NCBI GenBank assembly: GCA_025359185.1
Contig: JANYHF010000064.1
Span: 1 to 64,000, forward strand
DNA length: 64,000 nucleotides
Source: Hyphomicrobiaceae bacterium
GTDB taxonomy: Bacteria > Pseudomonadota > Alphaproteobacteria > Rhizobiales > Hyphomicrobiaceae
Direction: 5' to 3'
Below the pieces are notes generated by a model. The model searched no databases and had not been told where the DNA came from. It saw nothing but the letters and a program-made list of their open reading frames with translations. Positions 28,502 through 37,114 of this stretch are shown here, piece after piece. Position 1 is the first letter of the stretch, and every line of letters starts with the position of its first letter. Both the position numbers and the translations under genes were made by a program.

Positions 28502-29422
28502 TCAGCTGGAGAGGTTGAAAACGCGGATCGGGTGCATTTCGCCTTGCCGGATTTCTCCGACGGCGACGATGCTGCCCCGCGATGTCGCGTAGACGGGCCC
28601 TGTCAGGATCGGAGCGCCTGCACCACGAATAAGGATGGCCTGGCCCCGGATCAGCCGCGCGGCGTCAGAGGAACTGACGGTAAGCGCCGGGATGTCGTCC
28701 AGCGCCGTTTCCACAGGCCTCAAAACACTCATGAGGCCATCACGACCGGCCGCACTATTAGCAAGTTCGGTGAGCTTATCCAGCGAAATCGCGTGGGTTT
28801 CGTCAAAACCGCCGACGCGGGTCCGGCGCAACTGGGTGACATGGCCGAGGCAGCCAAGGCGGCGGCCCATGTCGCGGGCGAGCGAGCGGACATAGGTACC
28901 TTTGCCGCAATCGCAATCGAAGGTGGTCGAATTCGCCGCCATCTCGCGGATCGTCAGCTCATGCACGGTGACTTGGCGGGCGGCCAGCTCGAACACCTGG
29001 CCCTCGCGTGCCAAGTCGTAGGCCCGCGCGCCCTCGACCTTGATGGCCGAATACTGCGGCGGCATCTGCTGAATATCGCCCATGAAGTCACGCAGAATCG
29101 CCTCGATGGCGGCCTGCGACGGGCGCGCCTCGTTGGTTGCCGTCACCTTGCCTTCGCTGTCGTCGGTGTCGGTTTCGGCGCCCCAGGTCACAGTAAAGCG
29201 GTAGCTTTTCTCACCATCGACCACATAAGGCACGGTCTTGGTGGCCTCGCCGAGTGCGATGGGAAGAATGCCCGTCGCCAGTGGATCCAGTGTCCCCGCG
29301 TGCCCCGCCTTTTGCGCAGTAAACAGCCGTTTCACCCGGTTGACGGCATCGGTGGACGTCAGGCCCTGCGGCTTGTCGAGAATGACCCAGCCGTGCGTCG
29401 GCAGGCCCTTGGGTTTGCGCAT
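28502..29422 (-). CDS. truB: tRNA pseudouridine(55) synthase
   Basis: GWVILDKPQGLTSTDAVNRVKRLFTAQKAGHAGTLDPLATGILPIALGEATK. Confidence 0.95.
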   Translation of the reverse strand: MRKPKGLPTHGWVILDKPQGLTSTDAVNRVKRLFTAQKAGHAGTLDPLATGILPIALGEATKTVPYVVDGEKSYRFTVTWGAETDTDDSEGKVTATNEARPSQAAIEAILRDFMGDIQQMPPQYSAIKVEGARAYDLAREGQVFELAARQVTVHELTIREMAANSTTFDCDCGKGTYVRSLARDMGRRLGCLGHVTQLRRTRVGGFDETHAISLDKLTELANSAAGRDGLMSVLRPVETALDDIPALTVSSSDAARLIRGQAILIRGAGAPILTGPVYATSRGSIVAVGEIRQGEMHPIRVFNLSS

Positions 29423-29686
29423 TTTTCTGCTCGGGGAATGAAAATGGGCGGGCCAGCGTTGATGTTGCGACCCGCATATGATCATCCCAATGCCCGAAGC
29501 TCGCAGCAAGTGCAAGGTGAACGGTTTTTCCTTCACAGGGTAACAATCGCGTTACATGCAATTGCATGAAATCGCAATTCCGTTATCTATATTCTCAGCC
29601 GTTCGGACTTTAGCCCCTTTTTGTTGGCGATGCTGCCGACTTAAGTCACCCAAGCGCGCCATCTGCGGCGGGATCGATCACACCCT

Positions 29687-30589
29687 ATGAGCAGTCTGTT
29701 TTCCAATCCGGTCGCCATGACGGTGCTGATCCCGCTGATCTTGGGGCTGCTGCTGGGCGGCGTGCTGTGGGCCAGCCGCGGTTCAGCCGTGGTCAATCTC
29801 GTGGCCTGGGCCGCCGGGCTGCTTTTTATCTACTGGCTGCTCGAAGGCGCGCCGCCGCTGCCGCCCATCGCCTCCAAGCAGAAGCTCGGCTACATTATTC
29901 TCCTCGCTGGCCCGCTAGGCTACGCCTTTGCCCGGTTTTCCGAAGGCGGCAAGAACGGCTGGCTCGCCGCCGATCTGCCGCTGACGGCGGTGCTGGTCTG
30001 GCTGGGCTGGTCCAAGTTCGCCGCCGCCAGCCTCTCCAGCGAAATCGCGCTCCTCATGGGGTTCGCGGTGCTGACGCTGCTCGGCATCGGAATGCTCATC
30101 GCCGACAGCATGACCAAGGCGCCGCCGCTGCGGGCCCTGCACGAGCTGCCGTTTCTGGCCCCCGCCGCCTGGATGCTGACAGCCATCGCAGGCAGCATCG
30201 TCTCAGTCGCGGGCCTGTTTCTGGGCATGGGCCAGATGCTCGGCGCCTTCGCGGCCATGACCGGCGGCGTGCTGGCGGTCAGCTACGCGGCCCTCATCAC
30301 CACCGGCAAAGCCCTGCCCGTGTTCACCCGGGCCAGCGCCTACGCCGTAGGGTTCGCCATCTCCAGCGCCATCATTCTCACAGCCCTGTTCGGCCCCGAG
30401 CCCAACAAGCTGTCGCTCCTCCTCCTCTCCCTCACCCCGCTGATGCCGCTCGCCGTCACGCGCTGGGTGTCTGGCCGCCTGCCCAATATCCCCTTTCTGC
30501 GCCCCATCTTGGCCGGAGCGGTCATCGTCATTCCGGCCATCCTCGCGAGCTTGATCGCCGTTCTCAACGGCACAAGTCCCTTCGCCTAA
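29687..30589 (+). CDS. Hypothetical multi-pass membrane protein
   Basis: 300-aa ORF composed largely of hydrophobic helices. Confidence 0.7.
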   Translation: MSSLFSNPVAMTVLIPLILGLLLGGVLWASRGSAVVNLVAWAAGLLFIYWLLEGAPPLPPIASKQKLGYIILLAGPLGYAFARFSEGGKNGWLAADLPLTAVLVWLGWSKFAAASLSSEIALLMGFAVLTLLGIGMLIADSMTKAPPLRALHELPFLAPAAWMLTAIAGSIVSVAGLFLGMGQMLGAFAAMTGGVLAVSYAALITTGKALPVFTRASAYAVGFAISSAIILTALFGPEPNKLSLLLLSLTPLMPLAVTRWVSGRLPNIPFLRPILAGAVIVIPAILASLIAVLNGTSPFA

Positions 30590-30640
30590 GCGGCGCCGGG
30601 AACACGTTTGTAACTGCACAAAAAACTGGAGACCTGGCCC

Positions 30641-31225
30641 ATGCTGAAACGTTCCGCCCTCGCCCTCGCCGCTGGCCTGCTTGCCGCTTTCCCGGCCTAT
30701 GCCGCTGACGCCTACAAGATCGACCCAGTGCACGCCTGAGCCTTCTACCAGGTTGCCTATCGTCCGGGCTCGAACGAAGTCGGTAATTTCGAGAAGATCT
30801 CGGGCGAAATCGTGCTCGACAAGGCCGACCCCAGCAAGAGTTCGGTGAAGGTCGAAATCCTGACCGCCAGCTTGCACACCAGTTTTGATCAGCGTGACAA
30901 GGACCTGACCAGCCCCGATTTCTTCAACGCCGCCGAGTTCCCGAAGATGACCTTCGTTTCCACCAAGGTCGAGAAGACTGGCGACAGCACCGCCAAAGTC
31001 ACGGGCGACTTGACGCTGCTTGGCGTCACCAAGCCGGTCACGCTCGACGTCAGCTACACCGGCGAAGGGCCTTTGGGCTATGACCCCAAGACGCTGGCCG
31101 TCGGCTTCTCGGCCAAGGCCTCGATCAAGCCCGGCGACTTCGGCATGAAGAAATTCGTCGAATACGGTTTTGGCCCCGAAGCCTTCTTGACCTTCGAGAT
31201 CGCCGCCGACCGTCCTGCGGGCTGA
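30641..31225 (+). pseudogene. YceI-family periplasmic protein interrupted by one in-frame TGA (30737-30739)
   Basis: Signal peptide MLKRSALALAAGLLAAFPAYAADAYKIDPVHA, then TGA, then AFYQVAYRPGSNEVGNFEKISGEIVLD... through to IAADRPAG* in the same frame. Confidence 0.8.
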
Positions 31226-31376
31226 TCTCCTTGGTCTGAGCCCACCCCTCGAAAGCCGGCGCGCCATCGCCGGCTTTCTGCTAGGTGACGACGCCCTATC
31301 GGCGAGGCGCGATGGCCCAGCCTTCGCACGGTGACGGCCCCGCAGCCACGTCGCCCCGGCACGGCTGGCCGCCTCC

Positions 31377-31440
31377 CGATCCCTAATCCCTAATCCCTAC
31401 CCTCTAATCCCTCTGTTTCCTCCCTCTGTTTCCTCCCTTG
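31377..31440. repeat. Tandem CCCTAAT / CCCTCTGTTTCC low-complexity repeat
   Basis: atccctaatccctaatccctaccctctaatccctctgtttcctccctctgtttcctccc. Confidence 0.85.
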
Positions 31441-31509
31441 ACTCTCTCCCCATCATTCCCGATTCTGCCGCCTGATTTGTTCCCAACAACCCGATGAAGG
31501 AGCCTCCCC

Positions 31510-32058
31510 ATCCCGCGCAGACCGATGAAAGGCACGCAAGAGCGTGAGAAAGACGGCCCCGATATCAATGGCGATATCCGCACCCGCAATGTGCAGCTGA
31601 TCGACGAGACCGGCCACAATCACGGCACCGTGCCCACGGCCGATGCGCTGGCGCGGGCCGAAGCCGCCGGCATGGATCTGGTCCAGATCGCGGCGGGCGC
31701 CGACGACACGCCGGTGGTGAAAATCCTCGATTACGGCAAGCACAAATACCAATCGCAGAAAAAGGCAGCCGAAGCCCGCAAGAAGCAGAAGAGCTTCGAG
31801 GTCAAAGAGATAAAAATGCGCCCCGGTATCGACGACCACGATTACGAGGTCAAGATGAAGAGCATCAAGCGGTTTTTCGATGAGGGCGACAAGGTGAAGA
31901 TCACGTTGCGGTTCCGTGGCCGTGAAATGGCGCATCAGGAGCTGGGATTCGACGTGCTCAAGCGGGTCAGAACGGAGACCGAGGGTTTTGCGAAGGTCGA
32001 GAGCGAGCCGCGGTTTGAGGGTAGGCAGATCGTGATGATGCTGGCGCCGAAGGGGTGA
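31510..32058 (+). CDS. infC: Translation initiation factor IF-3 (probable ATC start)
   Basis: [49 protein letters not shown] 7 nt upstream of ATC at 31510 giving (M)PRRPMKGTQ...; the ORF track starts at the internal ATG 31525. Confidence 0.93.
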   Translation: MPRRPMKGTQEREKDGPDINGDIRTRNVQLIDETGHNHGTVPTADALARAEAAGMDLVQIAAGADDTPVVKILDYGKHKYQSQKKAAEARKKQKSFEVKEIKMRPGIDDHDYEVKMKSIKRFFDEGDKVKITLRFRGREMAHQELGFDVLKRVRTETEGFAKVESEPRFEGRQIVMMLAPKG

Positions 32059-32069
32059 GGGTGCCGTCC

Positions 32070-32098
32070 CCCTCTCCCCGTTTTTCACGGGGAGAGGG
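32070..32098. repeat. Hairpin CCCTCTCCCCG TTTTTCA CGGGGAGAGGG after infC
   Basis: Perfect 11-bp arms, 12 nt after the stop codon. Confidence 0.85.
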
Positions 32099-32375
32099 TT
32101 GGGGTGAGGGGCAGCGGCAGGTTGATCAATGGCAAAGCGGTCACAACGCAAAAGTTCTTCAATGGGAACGCAGCCGCGACCCAATTCTACGACATTTCGG
32201 CAGCATTCGAACTGTTACGCAAAATACTCCTAACGATGGCCTCTAACGTAGCACTCTTTTTTCCTATTTCTGCAGATTTTTTCGTCGAAATGACCCAAGG
32301 TTTGTTCAGATATATGAACAACTTTGCGCAGAATGTGATCGATTGCATGTATCCAAAGGACTTGCGAGAGCTTTC

Positions 32376-33458
32376 TTACCTCCCCACCAACCCCTCAAAC
32401 CCCTCCGCCAACCGATACTCCCGTCTCCTCCGCGACGCATCCGCCATCTCCAAAAACCCCTCCGCCACCCACCCCCGGCATAACGCCACCACGGTCCGCG
32501 GCTTCAGCCCAAGGCACGCCGCGATCTCCACCGACGTCGCGCTCGCCTTGCCCCGGAACAGCTCCAGCACCCGCCGCTGGCGCGGATCGAGCTGCCTCAG
32601 CCGTGCCGCCTGATCCTTCGCGCCGCGCGAACCAGCCCCGGCGGCCGCAGCCCGCACCTTTGCAAACGCCTCGGCCATGCCGGCGCAGAAATAGCCCACA
32701 AACCCAGTGAAGTCGGCCTCGGCGCGGCCTTCGTAGTCGTTGTGCGAGGGGCCGACGGCGAGCGCGCGGTAGTAGCCGGGCAGGTCCTCGGCGTAGTAGG
32801 CGTCGAGCGAATAGAGGCCCTTGAGGCCATAGCTCGCGCGTTGCAGGATCAGCGTCGCCAGCAGCCGGGCGGTGCGGCCGTTACCGTCATACCACGGATG
32901 AATGGTCGCGAGTTGATAGTGGGCGAGCGCGGCGATGACTGGCGCAGGTAAGTCTTCGCTGGCGAGCTCAGCGGCGGCCCAGGCGATCAGGTCCCGCATC
33001 AGGCCGGGCACATCCGGCGTTTCGGGCGGCAGATAGACGATGCGGCCCGAGCCGGTGTCGCGGATGACGTTCTGGCCATCGCGAAAGGGCGTGCCGCGAT
33101 TGCGGCCATGGAAGGCGAGGCCGTGCAGGCGTTTCACGTCAGCGATGCTGATACGGGTCTGGGTATCGGCCTGTATTTCCACCCAAGCGAGCGCGCGAAA
33201 ATAGTTGCGCACCTCCGCCTCGTCGCGCTCGCGGCCGGGAAAGCGCGCGCCTTGCAGCACCTCGCGCACCTGCGGCTCGGTCAGGCGGTTGCCTTCGATC
33301 ATGGTCGAAAAGTGGATGGACGTTACGCGCGCCGTCTCGCGCAGGCTCTGCAACAGCGCGACATCGATGGGCAGCTCGAGCACCGCCTGGCGGCAGGCCT
33401 CGATCTGCATGAGCGCGCGCGTGATGGCGGGCGTGATGCGGAAGGCGGGCGTGAACAT
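32376..33458 (-). CDS. Fic-family protein with C-terminal HTH-like region
   Basis: Fic motif HPWYDGNGRTARLLATLIL; N-terminal SIHFSTMIEGNRLT matches the inhibitory (S/T)xxxE(G/N) type. Confidence 0.9.
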   Translation of the reverse strand: MFTPAFRITPAITRALMQIEACRQAVLELPIDVALLQSLRETARVTSIHFSTMIEGNRLTEPQVREVLQGARFPGRERDEAEVRNYFRALAWVEIQADTQTRISIADVKRLHGLAFHGRNRGTPFRDGQNVIRDTGSGRIVYLPPETPDVPGLMRDLIAWAAAELASEDLPAPVIAALAHYQLATIHPWYDGNGRTARLLATLILQRASYGLKGLYSLDAYYAEDLPGYYRALAVGPSHNDYEGRAEADFTGFVGYFCAGMAEAFAKVRAAAAGAGSRGAKDQAARLRQLDPRQRRVLELFRGKASATSVEIAACLGLKPRTVVALCRGWVAEGFLEMADASRRRREYRLAEGFEGLVGR

Positions 33459-33540
33459 GGCCCGAGCGTATAGCGCAGGCGGGCGGCGATGTCAGTTATT
33501 GTGCTGATAATGTGCTGATAAAAGGGGGATGGAGAAACCC

Positions 33541-33733
33541 AACCCTTCGTCTTCCTCGCGCGAGCGCGCAATTTCCGGCGCCTCGAAGCGTGGGGACCCA
33601 GCATGAGACTCGGCCGCAGGCCGCCAAGACCAATCCCGCCGCACGAAAATGACACGGTGCGCCTTCGGCGCAGTTTCATGCTGGGTCCCCAGGTTGCGAT
33701 GCGCCGGAAGGGGCGCACTTGCCTGAGGATGAC
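33541..33733. repeat. Long imperfect inverted repeat (MITE/REP-like), core GGGGACCCAGCATGA / TCATGCTGGGTCCCC
   Basis: Outer arms cgtcttcctcgcgcgagcgcgcaatttccggcgc vs gcgccggaaggggcgcacttgcctgaggatgacg; inner arms about 33592-33606 and 33676-33690. Confidence 0.75.
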
Positions 33734-33838
33734 GAAAGCGCTGGGGGAGGGCGTTTCGGCGGCATCTGCAACTCGTCCCCACTCCCACTATTAACCCTAC
33801 GCCCCGCCCAAACATGGTTAATCCCCGCCAAAGGAGTG

Positions 33839-33901
33839 GGAATGACCGGGAACCATACCGGAATGAGCGGGAATGATACCGGAATGACCGCGAATGATCG
33901 C
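33839..33901. repeat. Three 21-bp tandem direct repeats, GGAATGASCGGGAAYSATACC-like
   Basis: Units 33839-33859, 33860-33880, 33881-33901 read directly; each has two half-units about 10-11 bp apart. Confidence 0.85.
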
Positions 33902-34038
33902 GCTATGACGCGCGGCGCCCCTTGAGTTACGCATGTCGCCACCCTGTACATTTCCGTAAAAATGCCGCGATATGCAGGCACGCCATCTGGGGCTGGCGCA
34001 CCAGATTTGCGCGGGCAGATGTGGAGTGACGGGGACCT

Positions 34039-35058
34039 ATGGCCAAGCGAGACGTCGCCAAAAAGAGCAGCGCGACCTATGCCGACACCTTCACCCGGCC
34101 GAGCTTTCCGCTCTGGTTCATGCTGCTGTTTTTGGCCCTGGTCGGCTTCGTTTCGGCGATCCTCTATCAGAACATCCAGACCGCGTTCAACGGCAATCCG
34201 TTCTTGAATTCAGTGATCCTGGCGGTGCTGGCGATCGGCATCATCAACGCCTTCCGGCAGGTGTTGTCTTTGTACCCGGAAATAAGCTGGGTGACGGGGT
34301 TGCGTATCGCCGATCCGGGGCTTGCGGTGTCGCGCCAGCCGACGCTGCTGGCCCCCATGGCCAACATGCTGCGCGACCGGCGGGGCGTGCTGTCTTTGAC
34401 CCCAACGTCCATGCGTTCGATCATCGACAGCGTCGGCTCGCGGCTCGACGAACGGCGCGATACGGCGCGATATCTCGTGAATTTGCTGATCTTTCTCGGC
34501 CTGCTCGGAACCTTCTTTGGACTGTTGCAAACCCTGCAATCAGTGGGCAAAACCATCAACGCGCTGGACGTCGGATCGGGCGATGCGGTCAATGTGTTCT
34601 CGGAACTGAAGGCCGGTTTGCAGGCGCCGCTGACGGGCATGGGCACGGCGTTTTCGGCGTCGCTGTTCGGCCTCTCGGGCTCGCTGATCCTCGGGTTTCT
34701 GGAGCTGCAAACCTCGCAAGCGCAAAACCGCTTTTACAACGAATTTGAGGAGTGGCTGTCGGGTGTGACCGAGCTGACGCCGGCCGGCATGGAGGCGCAA
34801 ACGCCGCTGATGCAAACGGCGCTGGTGGACATCCGTCGCTCGATCGGCGCGCTCGATCAGCGGATGGCGGCGGCGCCGCAGGGGCCGGGCCAGACCGAGG
34901 CCGTACGCGAGCTCGCCGATGGCATCGAGAAGCTGGTGAAGCAGATGCGGGCCGAGCAAACGGTGGTGCGGCAATGGGTCGATGAGCAGTCCAACCAGCA
35001 GCACGAACTGATGACGGTGCTGCGCGAATTGTCGGCCCGTCTCGGCGCAAGGAACTGA
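34039..35058 (+). CDS. MotA/TolQ/ExbB-like proton channel protein
   Basis: ARYLVNLLIFLGLLGTFFGLLQTLQSVGKTIN...LKAGLQAPLTGMGTAFSASLFGLSGSLILGFLELQ MotA/ExbB-type helices. Confidence 0.8.
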   Translation: MAKRDVAKKSSATYADTFTRPSFPLWFMLLFLALVGFVSAILYQNIQTAFNGNPFLNSVILAVLAIGIINAFRQVLSLYPEISWVTGLRIADPGLAVSRQPTLLAPMANMLRDRRGVLSLTPTSMRSIIDSVGSRLDERRDTARYLVNLLIFLGLLGTFFGLLQTLQSVGKTINALDVGSGDAVNVFSELKAGLQAPLTGMGTAFSASLFGLSGSLILGFLELQTSQAQNRFYNEFEEWLSGVTELTPAGMEAQTPLMQTALVDIRRSIGALDQRMAAAPQGPGQTEAVRELADGIEKLVKQMRAEQTVVRQWVDEQSNQQHELMTVLRELSARLGARN

Positions 35059-35063
35059 CAGCG

Positions 35064-36092
35064 ATGGCTTACGCACGCGGCCGCCGGGGCAGCCAGGCTG
35101 ACAATTTCTGGCCCGGCTATGTCGATGTTCTGTCGACGTTGCTTTTGACCACCATCTTCCTGATGTCGCTGTTCATGGTCGCCCAGTTCATGGTCGGCCA
35201 GGAGGCGTCGGGCAAGAACAATGCCTTGAAGAAACTCACCCGCCAGTTGTCCGAGCTGACCGATCTGCTGGCCCTGGAAAAGACCACAAAGAAGTCGATG
35301 GAGGATGAGCTTTCCGGCCTGCAAGCCTCGCTCTCTGCGGCCAAGGGCGAGAGCAAAAAACTGCAAGGATTGATCGATCTCGACGTGGGCAAGATCAGCG
35401 CCGCCGAGGGCAAAGCCACGGCGCTGCAAGGCGATGTCGATAAGCAAACATCGCTGTCCGCCGAGGCGCAGGCCAAGGTCGATCTGCTCAATCAGCAGGT
35501 GCTGGCGATGCGCCGCCAGCTGGCCGCGCTGGAGGCGGCGGTGGGCGCGTCCGAGACCAAGGACAAGGAGAGCCAGGCCAAGATCGCTGATCTCGGCTCC
35601 AAGCTCAACGTGGCGCTGGCCAAGAAGGTGCAGGAGCTATCGCAATACCGCTCCGAGTTCTTCGGGCGGCTGAACACATTGCTGGCGGGCCGCAAGGACA
35701 TTCAGGTCGTCGGCGACCGCTTCGTGTTCCAGGCCGAGGTGCTGTTCCCGTCTGGCTCAGATGCGATGAACCCGGAAGGTCTGACAGCGCTCGATCCGCT
35801 GGCAACGGCGCTGGTTGAGCTGGAAGGGCAGATCCCGAAGGAGATCAGCTGGGTGCTGAGGGTCGACGGCCATACCGACGTTCGCCCGATCCGAAGCACC
35901 AATTTCCGCTCGAACTGGGAGCTGTCCAGCGCCCGCGCCATCGCCGTGGTCAAATACCTGATATCGCGCGGCGTCCCCTCCAACCGCCTCGCCGCCGCCG
36001 GCTTTGCCGAATTCCAGCCCATCGACGATGCGGTCAGCGAAGAGGCCTACGCCAAGAACCGTCGCATCGAGCTCAAGCTCACGGAGCGTTAG
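35064..36092 (+). CDS. MotB/OmpA-like protein: N-terminal TM, coiled coil, C-terminal OmpA peptidoglycan-binding domain
   Basis: NFWPGYVDVLSTLLLTTIFLMSLFMVAQFM; RVDGHTDVRPIRSTNFRSNWELSSARAIAVVKYLISRGVPSNRLAAAGFAEFQP. Confidence 0.85.
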   Translation: MAYARGRRGSQADNFWPGYVDVLSTLLLTTIFLMSLFMVAQFMVGQEASGKNNALKKLTRQLSELTDLLALEKTTKKSMEDELSGLQASLSAAKGESKKLQGLIDLDVGKISAAEGKATALQGDVDKQTSLSAEAQAKVDLLNQQVLAMRRQLAALEAAVGASETKDKESQAKIADLGSKLNVALAKKVQELSQYRSEFFGRLNTLLAGRKDIQVVGDRFVFQAEVLFPSGSDAMNPEGLTALDPLATALVELEGQIPKEISWVLRVDGHTDVRPIRSTNFRSNWELSSARAIAVVKYLISRGVPSNRLAAAGFAEFQPIDDAVSEEAYAKNRRIELKLTER

Positions 36093-36104
36093 GCAGACCT
36101 CGCA

Positions 36105-36377
36105 CTACTTCGCGCAGGCCTTCGTGGTCGAGTGGCACTGCACATACACCAGTGCATCGGTGTTGCAGACCGTCTTGATCGCCGCGACGGGTTTGGCCTG
36201 CTCTTTGTCCATGGCCTGATGGGTCGCCTTTTCAGACATGAACGTGGCGATGGCCTGAGTAACGCCGATACCCCAGCCGCCGAAGCGGCCGCAAGTGCCG
36301 GCCTCAGCGCCACTGATGCTGACGCCCAGCGCTGCCGCGACGATCAAAGCCGATACGATTCTGGCTGACATACTCAT
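36105..36377 (-). CDS. Small secreted protein, Cys-containing, hypothetical
   Basis: Signal-peptide-like MSMSARIVSALIVAAALGVSISGAEA, aggagaag RBS. Confidence 0.65.
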   Translation of the reverse strand: MSMSARIVSALIVAAALGVSISGAEAGTCGRFGGWGIGVTQAIATFMSEKATHQAMDKEQAKPVAAIKTVCNTDALVYVQCHSTTKACAK

Positions 36378-36520
36378 GCGACTTCTCCTCATGCATTTTT
36401 CTTGCTGAACCCCTGACCTTAGACCGCACGGCCAGCGATGGCTGCAGCCCAGTTGCCACACCACATTCATTTGGTTTCTGGCACGCTTGTCTCAGGTTTC
36501 CGAATTTTTTCGATCCCGCT

Positions 36521-36553
36521 TCTGAACCTTTTCGGCGCTGCGCGAGACTTACT
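36521..36553 (+). promoter_or_regulatory. Candidate shared curlin promoter, copy 1: TCTGAACC-N17-GACTTACT
   Basis: Matches copies at 37506 and 38607 in sequence and spacing. Confidence 0.4.
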
Positions 36554-36619
36554 AGCGTGACCTACTGAACGGCCTGCAAAACGGCCACCCAAGCAAACCA
36601 GCAAACAGGAAACCTCGTC

Positions 36620-37054
36620 ATGATTAAGTTCGCAACTCTCGCATCGGTTCTCGTCATTTCACTCGGCCTTGGTGTTTCGTCCGCTGAAGCGGGCAACAAG
36701 TTCAAGCTCGACCAGTTCGGCTTGGGCAACTCATTCGGCGCCTCGCAGTTTGGCAATGGCAACAAGGCCCGTGGCATCCAGGACGGCTTCTTCAATCAGG
36801 GCAAAATCAAGCAGAACGGCTTCGGCAACGCCGCTGGCCTTGGCCAGTCGGGCGCTTTCCACCAGGGCAGCATCAACCAGAACGGCATCGGCAATGTCGG
36901 CGGCATCGGCCAGTCCGGCATCGGCCACAGCGCCAAGCTGAATCAGAACGGCGCGTTTAACGGCGGCCTGATCCTGCAGGACGGCGTCGGCCAATCGGCG
37001 GACGTGAACCAAAACGGCATCGGTAACTCGGCCATCGTCGAACAGGGCAACTAA
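36620..37054 (+). CDS. Curlin-repeat secreted protein (CsgA/CsgB-like), 1
   Basis: Signal peptide then GNKFKLDQFGLGNSFGASQFGNGNKA...INQNGIGNVGGIGQSGIGHSAKLNQNG...DVNQNGIGNSAIVEQGN repeats. Confidence 0.85.
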   Translation: MIKFATLASVLVISLGLGVSSAEAGNKFKLDQFGLGNSFGASQFGNGNKARGIQDGFFNQGKIKQNGFGNAAGLGQSGAFHQGSINQNGIGNVGGIGQSGIGHSAKLNQNGAFNGGLILQDGVGQSADVNQNGIGNSAIVEQGN

Positions 37055-37114
37055 GCCCGGCCAAAGGGGTGCGCAATCGATGCGCACCCCGCCATCCCCC
37101 ACCCATTTAGGAGC

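Noticed and set aside
30737-30775. TGA in the YceI gene as a selenocysteine codon
   Set aside because: No convincing SECIS-like hairpin seen just downstream and YceI is not a known selenoprotein family; nonsense mutation, error or readthrough is simpler.
31377-31440. Telomere-like CCCTAA repeat
   Set aside because: Too short and internal to a circular-type bacterial gene neighbourhood; treated as low-complexity repeat.
34039-36092. Zorya (ZorAB) antiphage system
   Set aside because: Only the motor-like pair is present; neighbouring genes are not ZorC/D/E.
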